A stretch of DNA of 64,000 nt. Origin: Taeniopygia guttata (taxonomy: Eukaryota; Chordata; Aves; Passeriformes; Estrildidae). The stretch covers positions 22,507,063 to 22,571,062 of the forward strand of contig NC_133063.1 of assembly GCF_048771995.1 (NCBI RefSeq), read 5' to 3'. Shown here piece by piece: positions 10,537-21,101 of the stretch. Below the pieces are notes generated by a model, which had not been told where the DNA came from, did not search any database, and was given only the letters and a program-made list of their open reading frames with translations. Every line of letters starts with the position of its first letter. The first letter of the stretch is position 1. Position numbers and translations under genes: made by a program.

Positions 10537-11257
10537 TGTCTTAGGTTGCAAAATGTGTCTGGGAGTAGGTATTCTATTGCCATCTGTTAGAGGTAGGGCA
10601 ATTTATCTTCTGCTAATTGGGCCACCTGCTAAAACCAGGTGGGGCAGTTCTCTTTATCTCTTCCACAACTGATCCTCCCTCCATCAAATATCTTCTCTTA
10701 GTGAGCCATTGAATCTCACTGCATGACTGATAGAATTGCATCATCCCATTGTGAGATGCTCTACCCAGGGGGAAGAGCCGAGCATTACTATCTAGATATA
10801 ATCTGAGATTTGCAGCACCATAGAAGCCTTTTCCAAATGGATTTCCAGAAGAGCAGCTTTCTTTTCCACTGGATTGCCAGAAGATGACCAAGACCATCTG
10901 CACCACCACTGGACCTTCAGAGGAAGACTACACCCTTCTACAGGATCACTGCTTCAACAGAACCACAGCTGTCACACCAAGAAGACTACAGCCACCCTGT
11001 AATCGGACTGCTGCCACCTCCCCGACCCTCAGAGTGTCAGGTCATGTTCTGACTCTGTCAGCAGATTTTTTTTTTGTACTATTGCATTTGTATTTTGATT
11101 TTCCTAATAAAGAACTAATATTCCTACTCCCATATCTTTGCCTGAGAGCCCCTTAATTTCAAAATTGTAATAATTCAGAGAGAGGGAGTTTGCATTTTCC
11201 ATTTCAAGGGAGGCTCCTGCCTTCCTTAGCAGACACCTATCTTTTCAAACCAAGACA
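10537..11257 (+). repeat. LTR copy A (same family as 57962-59459)
   Basis: Starts TGTCTTAGGTTGCAAAAT and ends AAACCAAGACA. Long stretches match the LTR at 57962-59459, including GCCATCTGTTAGAGGT, CACCACTGGACCTTCAGAGG and CTACTCCCATATCTTTGCCT. AATAAA is at 11106-11111. A poly-T run (about 11068-11076) lies in U3/R. No 5-bp duplication was found around it, so it may be a decayed solo LTR or have lost one flank. Confidence 0.75.
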
Positions 11258-11596
11258 CAGGGCCATGACATTCCACCAGAGGAATCACTGGTGTACATTT
11301 CATGGACCTCTCTCAATCCTATTAAAGTATTGTAGTCCTGGTTTAAAATAGACAGGTATGAAACAACTTTGAGAGACAGACTAAAATGGCTTGTGGATTT
11401 TTGTTTAAGAATGGGGAAAACTACGCAAAAGGTGTTGTTTTATAACATTTTAAAATATACTACATAAAAATTAAAAACTGCAATTAAATAGAGTTAAATA
11501 AATAAGTCCTTTGGTATACAAATGATTAGAAACACAGATATGTGAATATATGAATGCACATTTTCATAAAAATACAAATTACAAAGGTAAGACTAC
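11258..11596. other. Spacer between LTR copy A and the gene's 3' end
   Basis: AT-rich DNA without a recognisable gene. It lies downstream of the minus-strand poly(A) signal of the coiled-coil gene. Confidence 0.5.
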
Positions 11597-11602
11597 TTTA
11601 TT
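11597..11602 (-). terminator. Likely poly(A) signal of the coiled-coil gene
   Basis: TTTATT on the plus strand is AATAAA on the minus strand, about 80 bp beyond the stop codon at 11684. This implies a short 3' UTR. Confidence 0.6.
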
Positions 11603-11683
11603 TAGACCTTTTTGCATTGCTGAAGTATTTTCCTTCTGAAGAGAAGCTAGTATTTTGATGAAGAAATCTGTCACATCTGGTAG

Positions 11684-12141
11684 TTAAATTTCCTGATTTC
11701 TTCTAGTGCTGGGTAAGACATCCTGGCTGGAAGGTCTGACTGAAGGCAAAGAACTGGCTCTGTGTGGTCTTGAACTGAAGGATGTGTTGACTGAAGACCC
11801 AGTACCAGCTCTATTCCATGTCAGACTGGAGGACATGTTGCTTGAAGGCACGGTAAGAGCTCTGTTTCTTCTCATATGGGAGGATGCATCCATTGATGAC
11901 CCAGTACTGGTTCTGGTTTGTACCAGGTTGATGACTCTGTCCATTGATGACCCCAAACCTGTTCTGTCTGGTGTCACATTGGAGGGTATGTTGGTTTCAG
12001 ACACACTGTAGAATCTGCTTGGTGTCACATTGGAGGGTATGTTGGTTTCAGAGACACTGCAGCTTCTGCCTGCTACCACAACTGAGGGTATGTTGGCTCC
12101 AGGTACGGTAGAGGCTCTGTGGCTAGGCACTCTCCAGCATG
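11684..12141 (-). CDS. CCDC171: Terminal exon 25 with eight 17-residue repeats
   Basis: 458 bp, phase 1 in, acceptor TTGTTTATTCCAG, stop TAA at 11684-11686. After a short lead (CWRVPSH) come eight consecutive 17-residue units at 11711-12118, then STRRNQEI. Each unit starts with Arg and is rich in Ser, Thr, Asn, Val and Pro, for example RSCSVSETNIPSNVTPS and RFYSVSETNIPSNVTPD. No domain is recognised and the tail is probably disordered. An ATG at 12211 lies upstream of the acceptor and is treated as intronic. Confidence 0.72.
11711..12118 (-). repeat. 51-bp coding tandem repeat, 8 copies
   Basis: The 51-bp period is exact, with no indels over 408 bp. The two units at about 11966-12067 are nearly identical at DNA level (TGGTGTCACATTGGAGGGTA twice). 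The others are diverged but keep the Arg start and length. Confidence 0.85.
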
Positions 12142-12684
12142 CTGGAATAAACAAAAGAATAAAAAACAAATCAAGAGAGAACCTACGTTTCCTGTTAAAT
12201 ACCTCTAACAAGGGTATGCATGTGAAGTACTTCTAAATGTTTGCTCCTTAAGTGCTTATTTGAAACACACCACACCTGATTATTATACATAAATCTTTAA
12301 TAGACAAAGGACATTAGCACAGTATCCTTCCCTAGGAAGTGTTGGTTTAGCACTTTATTTGAAGTGCTACAAGTACTTACTTACAGATATCTTTTACCTC
12401 TCCTATTAATTCCAAAGCTGTGTTTTTTAATCAAGGAAACAATCTTAGTCTGACAAAATTGTAACAAAATTCTGACAAAAATTTCAATGCCTCTGTTAGT
12501 TACCACACCCCTTTTTCTTCTGAAAAATGTCTCAAAACATCTTTGTTTGCACTAGATTTAATGATCCCGTATGTCTACAATTAAGTGTTGTTGTATTTGC
12601 ATACAGAAGTTGTACAGTATGAAGGGAAAAGCTGGCTAGGAATCCAAATCCAAGGGACAATAATTGCTCAAAAACCAGACTTAC

Positions 12685-12753
12685 CATCAGGCACAATAAT
12701 AGGATCTGGAGGTCCACCAGCTGCTTGCAGTGAAATGTAAGGCTGAAAAGTAT
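12685..12753 (-). CDS. CCDC171: Array exon 24
   Basis: 69 bp, phase 1-1, acceptor TACTCAATAG (a weaker pyrimidine tract than its siblings), donor GATG/GTAAGT. Peptide DTFQPYISLQAAGGPPDPII then VPD. Its intronic flank is the most diverged of the six units. Confidence 0.62.
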
Positions 12754-13289
12754 CTATTGAGTAAAAGTAAGTTTTAAAAACCAAGAAATGCACAGAATGG
12801 AAACAGTTATGGTTGAAAGGAATGGCTATTACAAAATGTTAATTGTTAATAACAGAAAGAAAGGCAAAAGCCTTTGGTTATTAAAAAAAGAAAGAAAGAG
12901 AGAAAGAATGCAATTAAAAGAAGTAATAAAATCAAAAATTCAAAAATCAAACACCCACCCACCTATCTCAACCACTCCCCAAAACCAAAAGAGTCCAAGC
13001 AACCAAGAATCCAAACCCAAACTAAAACCACAATGACATCCAAACCCACAAGGACATGGGACATAGAAAAAACATTCCAGTAATAATTTTAAACCCTGTA
13101 TAAGCTTTCTCCACCCCCTTCTCTTCTTTAAAAAGTATCACAACATTTCTGTTTGCACTATTTTAATGCTCCATTATGTTTTCAATTAATTGTTGTTGTA
13201 TTTGCCTACAGAAGCTGTGCAGCATGAAGGGAGGTGCTGGCTAGGAACCCACATCCCAGTGACAGTAATTGCCTAAAAAGCAGACTTAC

Positions 13290-13358
13290 CAGCAGGAGCA
13301 TAAACAGGAGTAGCAGGTGTATGGGGTGCTTCGGGCCCAACGCTAGCCTGAAAAATAT
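13290..13358 (-). CDS. CCDC171: Array exon 23
   Basis: 69 bp, phase 1-1, acceptor TCTGAACAG, donor GCTG/GTAAGT. Peptide DIFQASVGPEAPHTPATPVY then APA. Confidence 0.66.
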
Positions 13359-13882
13359 CTGTTCAGAAATAGTAAATTTACTTCAGAGGAGGTAAATTTT
13401 AAAAAGCGAGGCAATGCAAAGAACTGCAATGGTTATGTTTGCAAGAAAAGACAAATAAAAAATGTTAATGCTTTATAACATTATGGAAGGAAGAAACCTT
13501 TCAGGGGAAAAAAAAAAGAGAAAATAAAAAAAAAAATTAAAATTCAAAAACTAAACACCCATCCACTATTGCTGCTCTGGGAAACAAAAAAATATTCAAC
13601 CAACCAAGGAAACAAACAAAACAAAATCCAAAAAAGCAAATGGGGACCAACTGAAAAAAAAAAAAAACACAGTAGTAATTTTAATCCCTTTGTTAGCTTT
13701 CAGTACCACCATTCCCTTCTCATAGATGTGTCAGAAGATTTCTGTTAGCATTGGTTTTAATGCTCCAGTATGTTGACAATTAAGGATTGTTGTATTTGCC
13801 TACAGAAGCTGTGCCGTGTGAAGGGAGATGCTGGCTGGGGACCCACATCCAAGTGACTGCCATTGTTGAAAAGCAGACTTAC

Positions 13883-13945
13883 CACCAGGAGGAGGACCAG
13901 GAGGTGCAGCAGCTCCTTTGGGCACAAAGCGAGGTCCAAAAGAGT
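13883..13945 (-). CDS. CCDC171: Array exon 22
   Basis: 63 bp, phase 1-1, acceptor TCTAAACAG, donor GGTG/GTAAGT. Peptide DSFGPRFVPKGAAAPPGPPP then G. Most proline-rich of the set. Confidence 0.66.
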
Positions 13946-14097
13946 CTGTTTAGAGAAAGTAAATTTACCTTAGTGAATACAAATTTGAAATAAAACACAG
14001 AACTTAAGTAGTTATGGTTGCAAGGAAAGGCCATTACAGAAATGTTAGTGGTGTATAACAGAAAGAAAGGAAAAAGCCCTTGGTAATAAAAAAAAAA

Positions 14098-14222
14098 CAA
14101 CAGGAAAGAAAGGGAAGTTCCAGGAAGTTATGGGAAGGGAAGCTGCTAAGAGAGGAAGGGGGGAAGGGAAGAAGGGAAGAAGGGAAGAAGGGTGAAGAGA
14201 GGAAGGGAGGAAGGGAGGAAAT
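14098..14222. repeat. GGAAG purine-rich low-complexity run in array
   Basis: GGGAAGAAGGGAAG-type repeats, inside an array intron. Equivalent purine runs sit at about 12880-12905, 13500-13540 and 15405-15512 in sibling units, with different lengths and motifs. They explain most of the variation in unit length. Confidence 0.75.
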
Positions 14223-14586
14223 TTAAAATGGCAATAAAAAATCAAAAATGAAAGACAGATATACCCACCATCAACACTCCCCAAAACAAGAAAAATCCAA
14301 CCTACCAAGCAACCAAAGCCAAATTAAAACCTAGAATATCTAAGCAAATAGGGACCAATAGTAAAACCATAACAGCATTCATTTTAATCCCTGTGTTATC
14401 TTTCACCATCCCCTTTCTCTTCTAAAAAATGGCTCCAAATGTTTCTGTTTGCACTGGTTGTATTGCTCCATTATGCTGACATGTAGGTATTGCTGTATTT
14501 GCCTACAGAAGCTGTGCAGCATGAAGGGAGACGCTGGCTAGGAACCTACATCCAAGTGACTGCAGTTGCTTGAAAAGGAGACTTAC

Positions 14587-14655
14587 CATCACTGTCATGA
14601 GCATGTGCAGGACATGTTCTGACTAGCTGGTGTCCAACTTGACCCCGGAAAGATT
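14587..14655 (-). CDS. CCDC171: Array exon 21
   Basis: 69 bp, phase 1-1, acceptor CTGCATAG, donor GATG/GTAAGT. Peptide ESFRGQVGHQLVRTCPAHAH then DSD. Shares PAHA with exon 20 but otherwise differs. Confidence 0.66.
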
Positions 14656-15197
14656 CTATGCAGAGAAAGTAATTTTCAATCTAAAAACTGTTTTCATTTT
14701 AAAAAACAAGGAAATGCACAGCACTGGTTTTGGTTGCAAGGAAAGGCTGTTACAAATATTGGTTTATAACATAAAGGAAGGAAAAATTTTTGGCTAAAAA
14801 AATAAACAAACAAAGTACGAAATATGAAATAGTAAAATAAAAAAAAAACCAACCATAAACCAAACATACACCCCCCCACACCTCCATCACTCCCCCAAAC
14901 AAAAAGAATTCAGCCAACCAAGCTACCAAACCTAAACTAAAACCAAATATATCCAAAGAAATAGGGTTCAATAGAAAAAAACATTACAGTAGTAATTTTA
15001 ATCCCTGTGTTAGCTTTCACCATCCCCTTTCTCTTCCGAAAAAAGTCTCAGAAAACGTTTCTCTTAGCACTAGTTTTAATGTTCCCTTATGTTTATATTT
15101 AAGTATTGTTTGCCTACAGAAGCTGTGCAGCATGAAGGGAGATGCTGGCTAGGAACCCACATCCAAGTGACTGCCATTGCTTGAAAAGCAGACTTAC

Positions 15198-15272
15198 CAT
15201 CAAGAGCATGTGCAGGAGCTCCAGCAGGAGGTGTACCACCGGTTTCGGGTTCAAAGTGAACTTGCAAAGATT
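15198..15272 (-). CDS. CCDC171: Array exon 20
   Basis: 75 bp, phase 1-1, acceptor TCCAAACAG, donor GATG/GTAAGT. Peptide ESLQVHFEPETGGTPPAG then APAHALD. It shares E-S-x-x-V/I-H-F-E-P with exon 19. Symmetric, so it can be skipped without a frameshift. Confidence 0.7.
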
Positions 15273-15404
15273 CTGTTTGGAGAAAGTAAATTTTAAAAAG
15301 CAAGGAAATGCAGCATACTGGAATGGTTATGGTTGCAAGGAAAGGCTATTACAGAAATGTTAATAATTTATAACAGAAAGAAAGGAAAATCCTTTATTAA
15401 AAAA

Positions 15405-15512
15405 TAAAGGAAAGAAAGAGAAAGAAAGAGAAAGAAAGAAAAAGAAAAATAAAGAAAGAGAAGGAAAGAAAGAGAGAAAGAGAGAAAGAGAGAAAGAGAG
15501 AAAGAAAGATAA
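15405..15512. repeat. (GAAA)n low-complexity run in array
   Basis: AAAGAAAGAGAAAGAAAG-type microsatellite in the intron between exons 19 and 20. Confidence 0.8.
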
Positions 15513-15878
15513 TATAAAAAAAAAATCCCAAAACTAACACCCACCCGCCACCATCACTCCCCAAAACAAACAAAAAAAACCAATCCAACCATTCAAGCAA
15601 CAAATCCAAACTAAAGCAAAAAAACCCACAATTAAACTGCGACCAATAGGAAAAAAAACTTACCGTAGTAATTTCAACCCCTGTGTTAGCTTTCACCATC
15701 CTCTTTCTCTTCTGAAAAATGTCTCAGAACATTTCTCTTTGCACTTATTTTATTGCTCTCCATTATTATTACAATTAAGTCTTGCAGTATTTACCTACAG
15801 AACCTCTGCAGCATGAAGGGAGATGCTGTCTGGGAACGCACATTCAAGTGACTGTAATTGCTTGAAAAGCAGACTTAC

Positions 15879-16011
15879 CATCAGCATCAGGAGTAAGAGG
15901 CTCAGCAGCTAGGGGTTCAAAGTGAATCTCTGAAGATTCTCTTCCTGATGTTAATGCGTCAACTTTGGAAGCTGTCAGTGAGTAGAGATCCATAAAATGT
16001 TTATGCACGTG
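15879..16011 (-). CDS. CCDC171: Exon 19 (first exon of the tandem array)
   Basis: 133 bp, phase 0 to 1, acceptor TTTATTTAAAG, donor GATG/GTAAGT. The first half (HFMDLYSLTASKVDAL) looks like the ordinary gene. The second half (ESSEIHFEPLAAEPLTPDAD) is homologous to array exon 20, so the array probably arose by copying this exon's 3' part and its flank. Confidence 0.72.
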
Positions 16012-19000
16012 CTTTAAATAAAAGTAGAAGGAATCATTAGCGCAAGGCAAGCTACAGTTAAATGCCAAATAGCACACATCCAAATTTTTTACAAAAGACA
16101 GAACACTTTTTTGAGCAAAGAGATCAAATACAGTTTGTCAGCCAGGTAGATAGTCAGTCCCAGGATTTAAGCATCAAAAACATCTAACAGTGGATTTTGT
16201 ATTTTTTCTAGAACACTGAATATTGATATCATTGAGGAATAGGGAATGAGTCCACACCCTAGTTAGAAGATGCTTTGATATGATGTTTTCAAGCATGCAG
16301 TACAGCATTGAGCTCTTGATACAATTTTTTCATTTTATTTCAATACAAGACTTAGTGTAGGTTCAATTTCTGTTCACCAAAAGTTACCACACAGTTTCAG
16401 GCTCATGTTCACACTTCCAAGATGAGTCAAGTTACTAATCCTTCCACTCCACAGCAGAAACAGTAACTTGGCAGTAACAAAAGAAACATTGCAAACCTAC
16501 AGACCTCTGAAAACAATCTGATTGCACTATAACCGGAAAAATGTAACTATTTCCATGTATGAAGTGGAAGAATGTCCCAGTTTTGTTATATTGATTGGAT
16601 TGATGATAAAATTAGCAGAACAAGAAAGCACAGATGATTTGGCAGTTCTGGTAACTTTATATCTATCCTAAGTAATCTCAACTAAGGGTTGAAATTATTG
16701 GTCTTCTTTACAATGGTTAATCACATTTTATTTGTTATAATTTTTCCCTTCAGATAGTATGACACTGGTCTTTTGAACGTAAACTTGTGATACAGGCAAA
16801 AATCAGCTTAGTACCACAAACAGGGATTTACAAAGATTTTTGTAGGTCTTTTCTTTCCTTGGTTTCACACTGCTGATTTTCAGAATAGATGTTAACACAG
16901 CCAAAATCAATCAGGTTATTTCATTGTGGTTTCTAGGAAACAGCAGTGGCAAACTAACCCATATCACATCTTTTGTCATCAGAAAGAATCTCCAAAATGT
17001 CCTGGTGCTGTGGTTCTGTTTCTGAAAGAGGATTCTTGCAGATTATAAGGCCTTTAATTGAAATGTGCTCACCACAGACTGAGGCAGTTCTAGAGGATGT
17101 GCCTGCAAACAGCTCCACTGCTTTTAATGATGAGTGTTCCTACAGTGATTCCTAACTCTTTACCTCAGTCCAGATTGCAGGCTTGCATTTATTACTCTAT
17201 TGGCATAGAGTAAAACTAAAATCCATTAGGTGACCTCTGTCTATAAAAGGCAAATTTTGTAATAAAACCTCAATAATGAGCTTGGAAAGGAATCAAACAG
17301 GAACTAGAGATGAGGGCAGAGGAGAGAGAGAGGAAAAAGGGGGAGAGATGGGGAAAGGGAGAAGGAGGAAAAGGGATGGAGAAAAGGAAGTTCACAGTGA
17401 CACAGACTGTGAGCCATTGGTGCTGTTTGTATGTGTCCTGAGTTACCAAGTGCACCTGAGGCTGCCAGGTGAACAAGAACTTTACAATTCTGCCCCAGCA
17501 GTAAGCTCCCCAGCACGTATTCTACTATGTGAGTTATACCACAAGCACTTTGTGCAAATATGAAATGCAACTTTTTGTGTTTCTGATTCTCTTCCAGAGA
17601 GAAAGGGGGAACAGGCTGCAGTTGCTTCTGCAATCATTGTGAGGTCAAAAAGAATGAGAGCTGGGGTGGGATAAAAAGAAAAAAAGAAACAGCATCCACT
17701 ACCAAATTAGAAAAGCAGGATTTAAAAGTTGGTGATTGCCACAATGCCTCCTATGAAAGGATGCCACCCATGGAACCTTTTGTGCGGCTCTAAAATAGAT
17801 CATCACTGTACTGGGGAAACATTTGTAATTCTACCCTTTGACAGAAAAGTTCATCTGTGCTAATTAAGCTTCATGGGAATTTCAAAGCACTACATATTCC
17901 ATATCTCCGTCTTTTAGTGTGAAAACACAAAAATGCACATGTAATTTTATATCTTTATCAGGCATGAATGCATGCAAGAGAACAACAGTGAGAATTTTCC
18001 TGCTTAGAATCCGCCTTTCTTGAATGTTTGATTTTGTGACCCTGATCCTGCAATTATATACTGCATTAGAACAGCCAATCTACAACAAATTGGAAGGCAT
18101 TACTGCAGAAACTTACACACTGTATGCAATACTTACTTTGCCTAAGATCATTGCAATTTACTTGATTACCTGCTCTCTCTCTAATTCAGACAGAGAAGTA
18201 CAATTAAAAAAATATATTCTTACTCTGCCTTTTGTTCTCTCATTGGATAAAAAAATCTGTCTTGGCACTTATATATTCTGCACAGCTATAAAGACTAATA
18301 GATAGTTTCTGGAGAAGACATCAAACTTAAAAACAATGAGGAGGCATTGCACTGAATCTATGTTCAGAGCTGAAAATATGGCACATTTTCGGTTAATTTC
18401 TTTTTTTTCTCACTCATTGTTTTGTCCTAACAAAATTAGTATTTTGAAATATGCAAGTCTTTAAACCTACATGAGCAAAATAGCTTCTATATTTAAACAT
18501 TCTAAAGAGCAGTTTCTTTCAAATGAGGAATGCTCAAAATCCCACAATTGTTTCTAGAACTATGGGTTGAAAATAAATCTGATACTGACCATGAAGGAGT
18601 ATGAAAATCTTGTCTTTTTTGTTTGGTTTTGTTTGTGAGGATCTTACTTGGTTTTAGGTTTGTTTGTGGTTTTTTTTTTTTTTTTTTTTTTTTAATTAGT
18701 CTTGTGTATATTAATGGGAAAAATGAGAGGGAGATAGAGGGATATTAATTTTCAGGTACATATCCTTCTGCCCATGTTTGTATTCCCATCAGTTATTTAA
18801 TGTTGTAACTGGAAAATTAAAAGTTACCATCATCTCTGAAATACCATTTGCAAGAGTATACATGGAAATTGTCTTTCAAGTGTTGACTGCAACAGTTTTG
18901 AAGCTTTTTGCTCTCCACATGCTCAGAGCAGTCTATCTGCCTGTTGTGTCTCAGATGCCAAAAATGAAAGAAAATTAAAACATGAAAAAACGAAACAGGA

Positions 19001-19018
19001 TTTGTTTTAGACTCTAAC
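16012..19018 (-). other. Intron 18 of the coiled-coil gene
   Basis: 3 kb with no exon I can place in phase. Holds a purine-rich stretch at about 17318-17390 and a T24 run at 18670-18693. Confidence 0.55.
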
Positions 19019-19135
19019 TTGGAATGACATAGCCTCTGGCCTGTCCCTCACTGCTTCCTCTGAAAGGATCTCCAGCTGCAGGCTGGGGAGCGGCGTGGCT
19101 GCTGCAGCTCCTGGTGCCATGACCTCCTCTCTGGC
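19019..19135 (-). CDS. CCDC171: Exon 18
   Basis: 117 bp, phase 0 to 0, acceptor TTGCCCTTTAG, weak donor CAA/GTTAGA. Encodes an Ala/Pro stretch and LEILSEEAVRDRPEAMSF. It is higher in GC than its surroundings, as a coding exon should be. Confidence 0.72.
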
Positions 19136-20352
19136 CTAAAGGGCAAAAACCCCAGCATCAGTGGTAATTCTCCTTCAGACACACCAGCTAGGATGAGCTG
19201 GGTCCCCTTGAGCCCCTTGAGTGGACTTGCATTGATCACTGGACCTAACATCCATGAATAAAGTACAACTGATTGAATTCTCATTGCAAATAAATCTCTA
19301 ATTCACAGTGCTGGGAGAGAATGCTACAAAACCAATTAAAAAAACACTTTGCCCTGGTCAGAAAAGAGAAAGGCCAAGGACATGGCACATACGTATTACT
19401 GTAAAAACACGGCGGTTGCTGCATGACATTCACTTTCAAAGTTTGAAAGAAGCCAGTTTGAAGATAGTGGTGGCACAAAGGAAATTTTCTACAGCACAGT
19501 TTGCTGTAGGTGAAACATGCAGTTTAGGTTCTGTCACTTTCCATGAACATTAAAGGAGAGAGACTTGAAAAAGATATCTGAAAATATAATTAGCAACAGT
19601 TTTGGTGAAAGCAGAAACTAAAACAGAGAATCTCTTTGTTGCTAGGAATTAAAGATGTAGTAAGGGAAATCAACACTCCAAGGTAATGAAAACACTTCTT
19701 TTGCTCTATGCTGCTCTAGATTAAAAACAGTTATGAAACCATCTGCCATTAGAGCTAGAGTTGGAAACAGTCCTTTCTCCTAAATAATCAATATGTACAT
19801 CTTTATTGGACCTTCAAATAATCCTATACCAGGACACAATTGTACAAGTCAGGGGGAAAACTTGATATTACTACTAAGTTTAAAATATGATTGTAAAAAA
19901 TACCACAGAAGTTTCTGACCACAGATTATGATTTCCTGCCTTTTCTTTTCCTATTGATGATGTTTCATAGGTTAAAGGAGCAGACATAAAACCAAATGTT
20001 TTCTGGCCAAGTATGTGACCTCTCATTATTCAATAGAGGATTAACCACAACACTTGCCAATTTTTTGTGTGTTGCATTAGTCTTCACTTGTCAACCAGAA
20101 ATAATGCTCACTGAGGGAAGGAAAGTGAATTTTGGCATAACTTTTAGATTTAGAACAAGTTGTGTGTGTACTACAAACTTGCGTCTTATTTCACTGTGGT
20201 TTCTTAAGATGGAAGAAGTTGAGGGGGGAAACTTCAACACTAAGGAAAGGAATTTGCTTTGCAACAACTTCTCTCTTCCCCCAAGAAGAAGCAGTTCTAA
20301 GGCTTTGGCATGTTTGGAAACACAAATCAGAAGGAACACTTCAAATTCTTAC

Positions 20353-20407
20353 CTCATTCAGGGTGGCCTCCACAGCTTTCATATGATTAATGATCAACTC
20401 TTTATCC
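20353..20407 (-). CDS. CCDC171: Exon 17 (55 bp)
   Basis: Tiny exon encoding DKELIINHMKAVEATLNE after a shared Lys codon. Acceptor ACAACAG, donor GAG/GTAAGA, phase 2 to 0. It is open only in this phase. Confidence 0.8.
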
Positions 20408-21068
20408 CTGTTGTAAAAGAAAAAACAAAACAAAACAAAATAATGCAGTAACTTTATGGAACTGAAGATCTACCAATGTAGAAATTAATCTTCTGCTACT
20501 TTATGGCTGTCATGTCTTGTAAAATAATTGTTGATAACTCAAACTGTTAGGATTTTCTCTTTTTTTCATATCTCCAGTTCACACCCTAAAAATATTTAAT
20601 GTACCACTATTTGGTGCATTTCCATATGAAAGATGCTTCTGTTGAGGATAAGCAATTCAAATAGATGTAATAATAGGCCTATCAATGAACAACTATCGTG
20701 GCTGGGGTACAGAGGTCATAAAAAGTCTCTAGGTACGATGGTATTATATTCTTGTATTGGAAAACACAGACAGATTCTGTTTATTTCATCTGCTTTGTTT
20801 ATATGTTCCAAAAGGAGAAAAAAACCCTATTTGTTGTGAAGAGTTGCTATAATAACAAAGGAAAGGGTAGCTTTCTTTGTTGATACTCAGCTGCTCTATA
20901 CAGGGAAAAAATTCCAGTTTTAAAGTCACTTCACATTAAAATAACCTCTACTGGATATATGTATGGCCACAAGGAATGCTCTTTACTGAAATGCCTAAAA
21001 TAGATTGTGGCAGGATGAAAACAGAAAGCTTTCTAGAACAAATCCTTCTGCAGGTGACACCTGCTTTG

Positions 21069-21101
21069 ATCAAATCATACCATCATTTGGTATGATTTGA
21101 T
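21069..21101. repeat. Perfect 14-bp inverted repeat with 5-nt loop
   Basis: ATCAAATCATACCA, loop TCATT, TGGTATGATTTGAT. It lies in the intron between exons 16 and 17. Confidence 0.85.

Larger units (their letters stand above)
12400..15960 (-). repeat. Six-unit tandem duplication carrying exons 19-24
   Basis: A conserved intronic block recurs at 12606, 13211, 13805, 14508, 15119 and 15800, each starting GAAGCTGTGCAGCATGAAGG or a close variant. The spacing is 605, 594, 703, 611 and 681 bp. Each unit continues into the same sequence before the splice donor (AAAAGCAGACTTACC on the plus strand), the exon, a GTTGCAAGGAAAGGC block, a purine-rich run and a CCAAAAC-rich block. Confidence 0.85.

Noticed and set aside
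11684..12211. Stand-alone 175-codon gene starting at an ATG at 12211
   Set aside because: A strong acceptor (TTGTTTATTCCAG) at 12142 and phase agreement with exon 24 make it the terminal exon. The extra N-terminal residues are intron.
17270..17633. Open frames on both strands over purine-rich DNA
   Set aside because: They result from a GA-rich low-complexity stretch. No splice sites fit the gene's phases.
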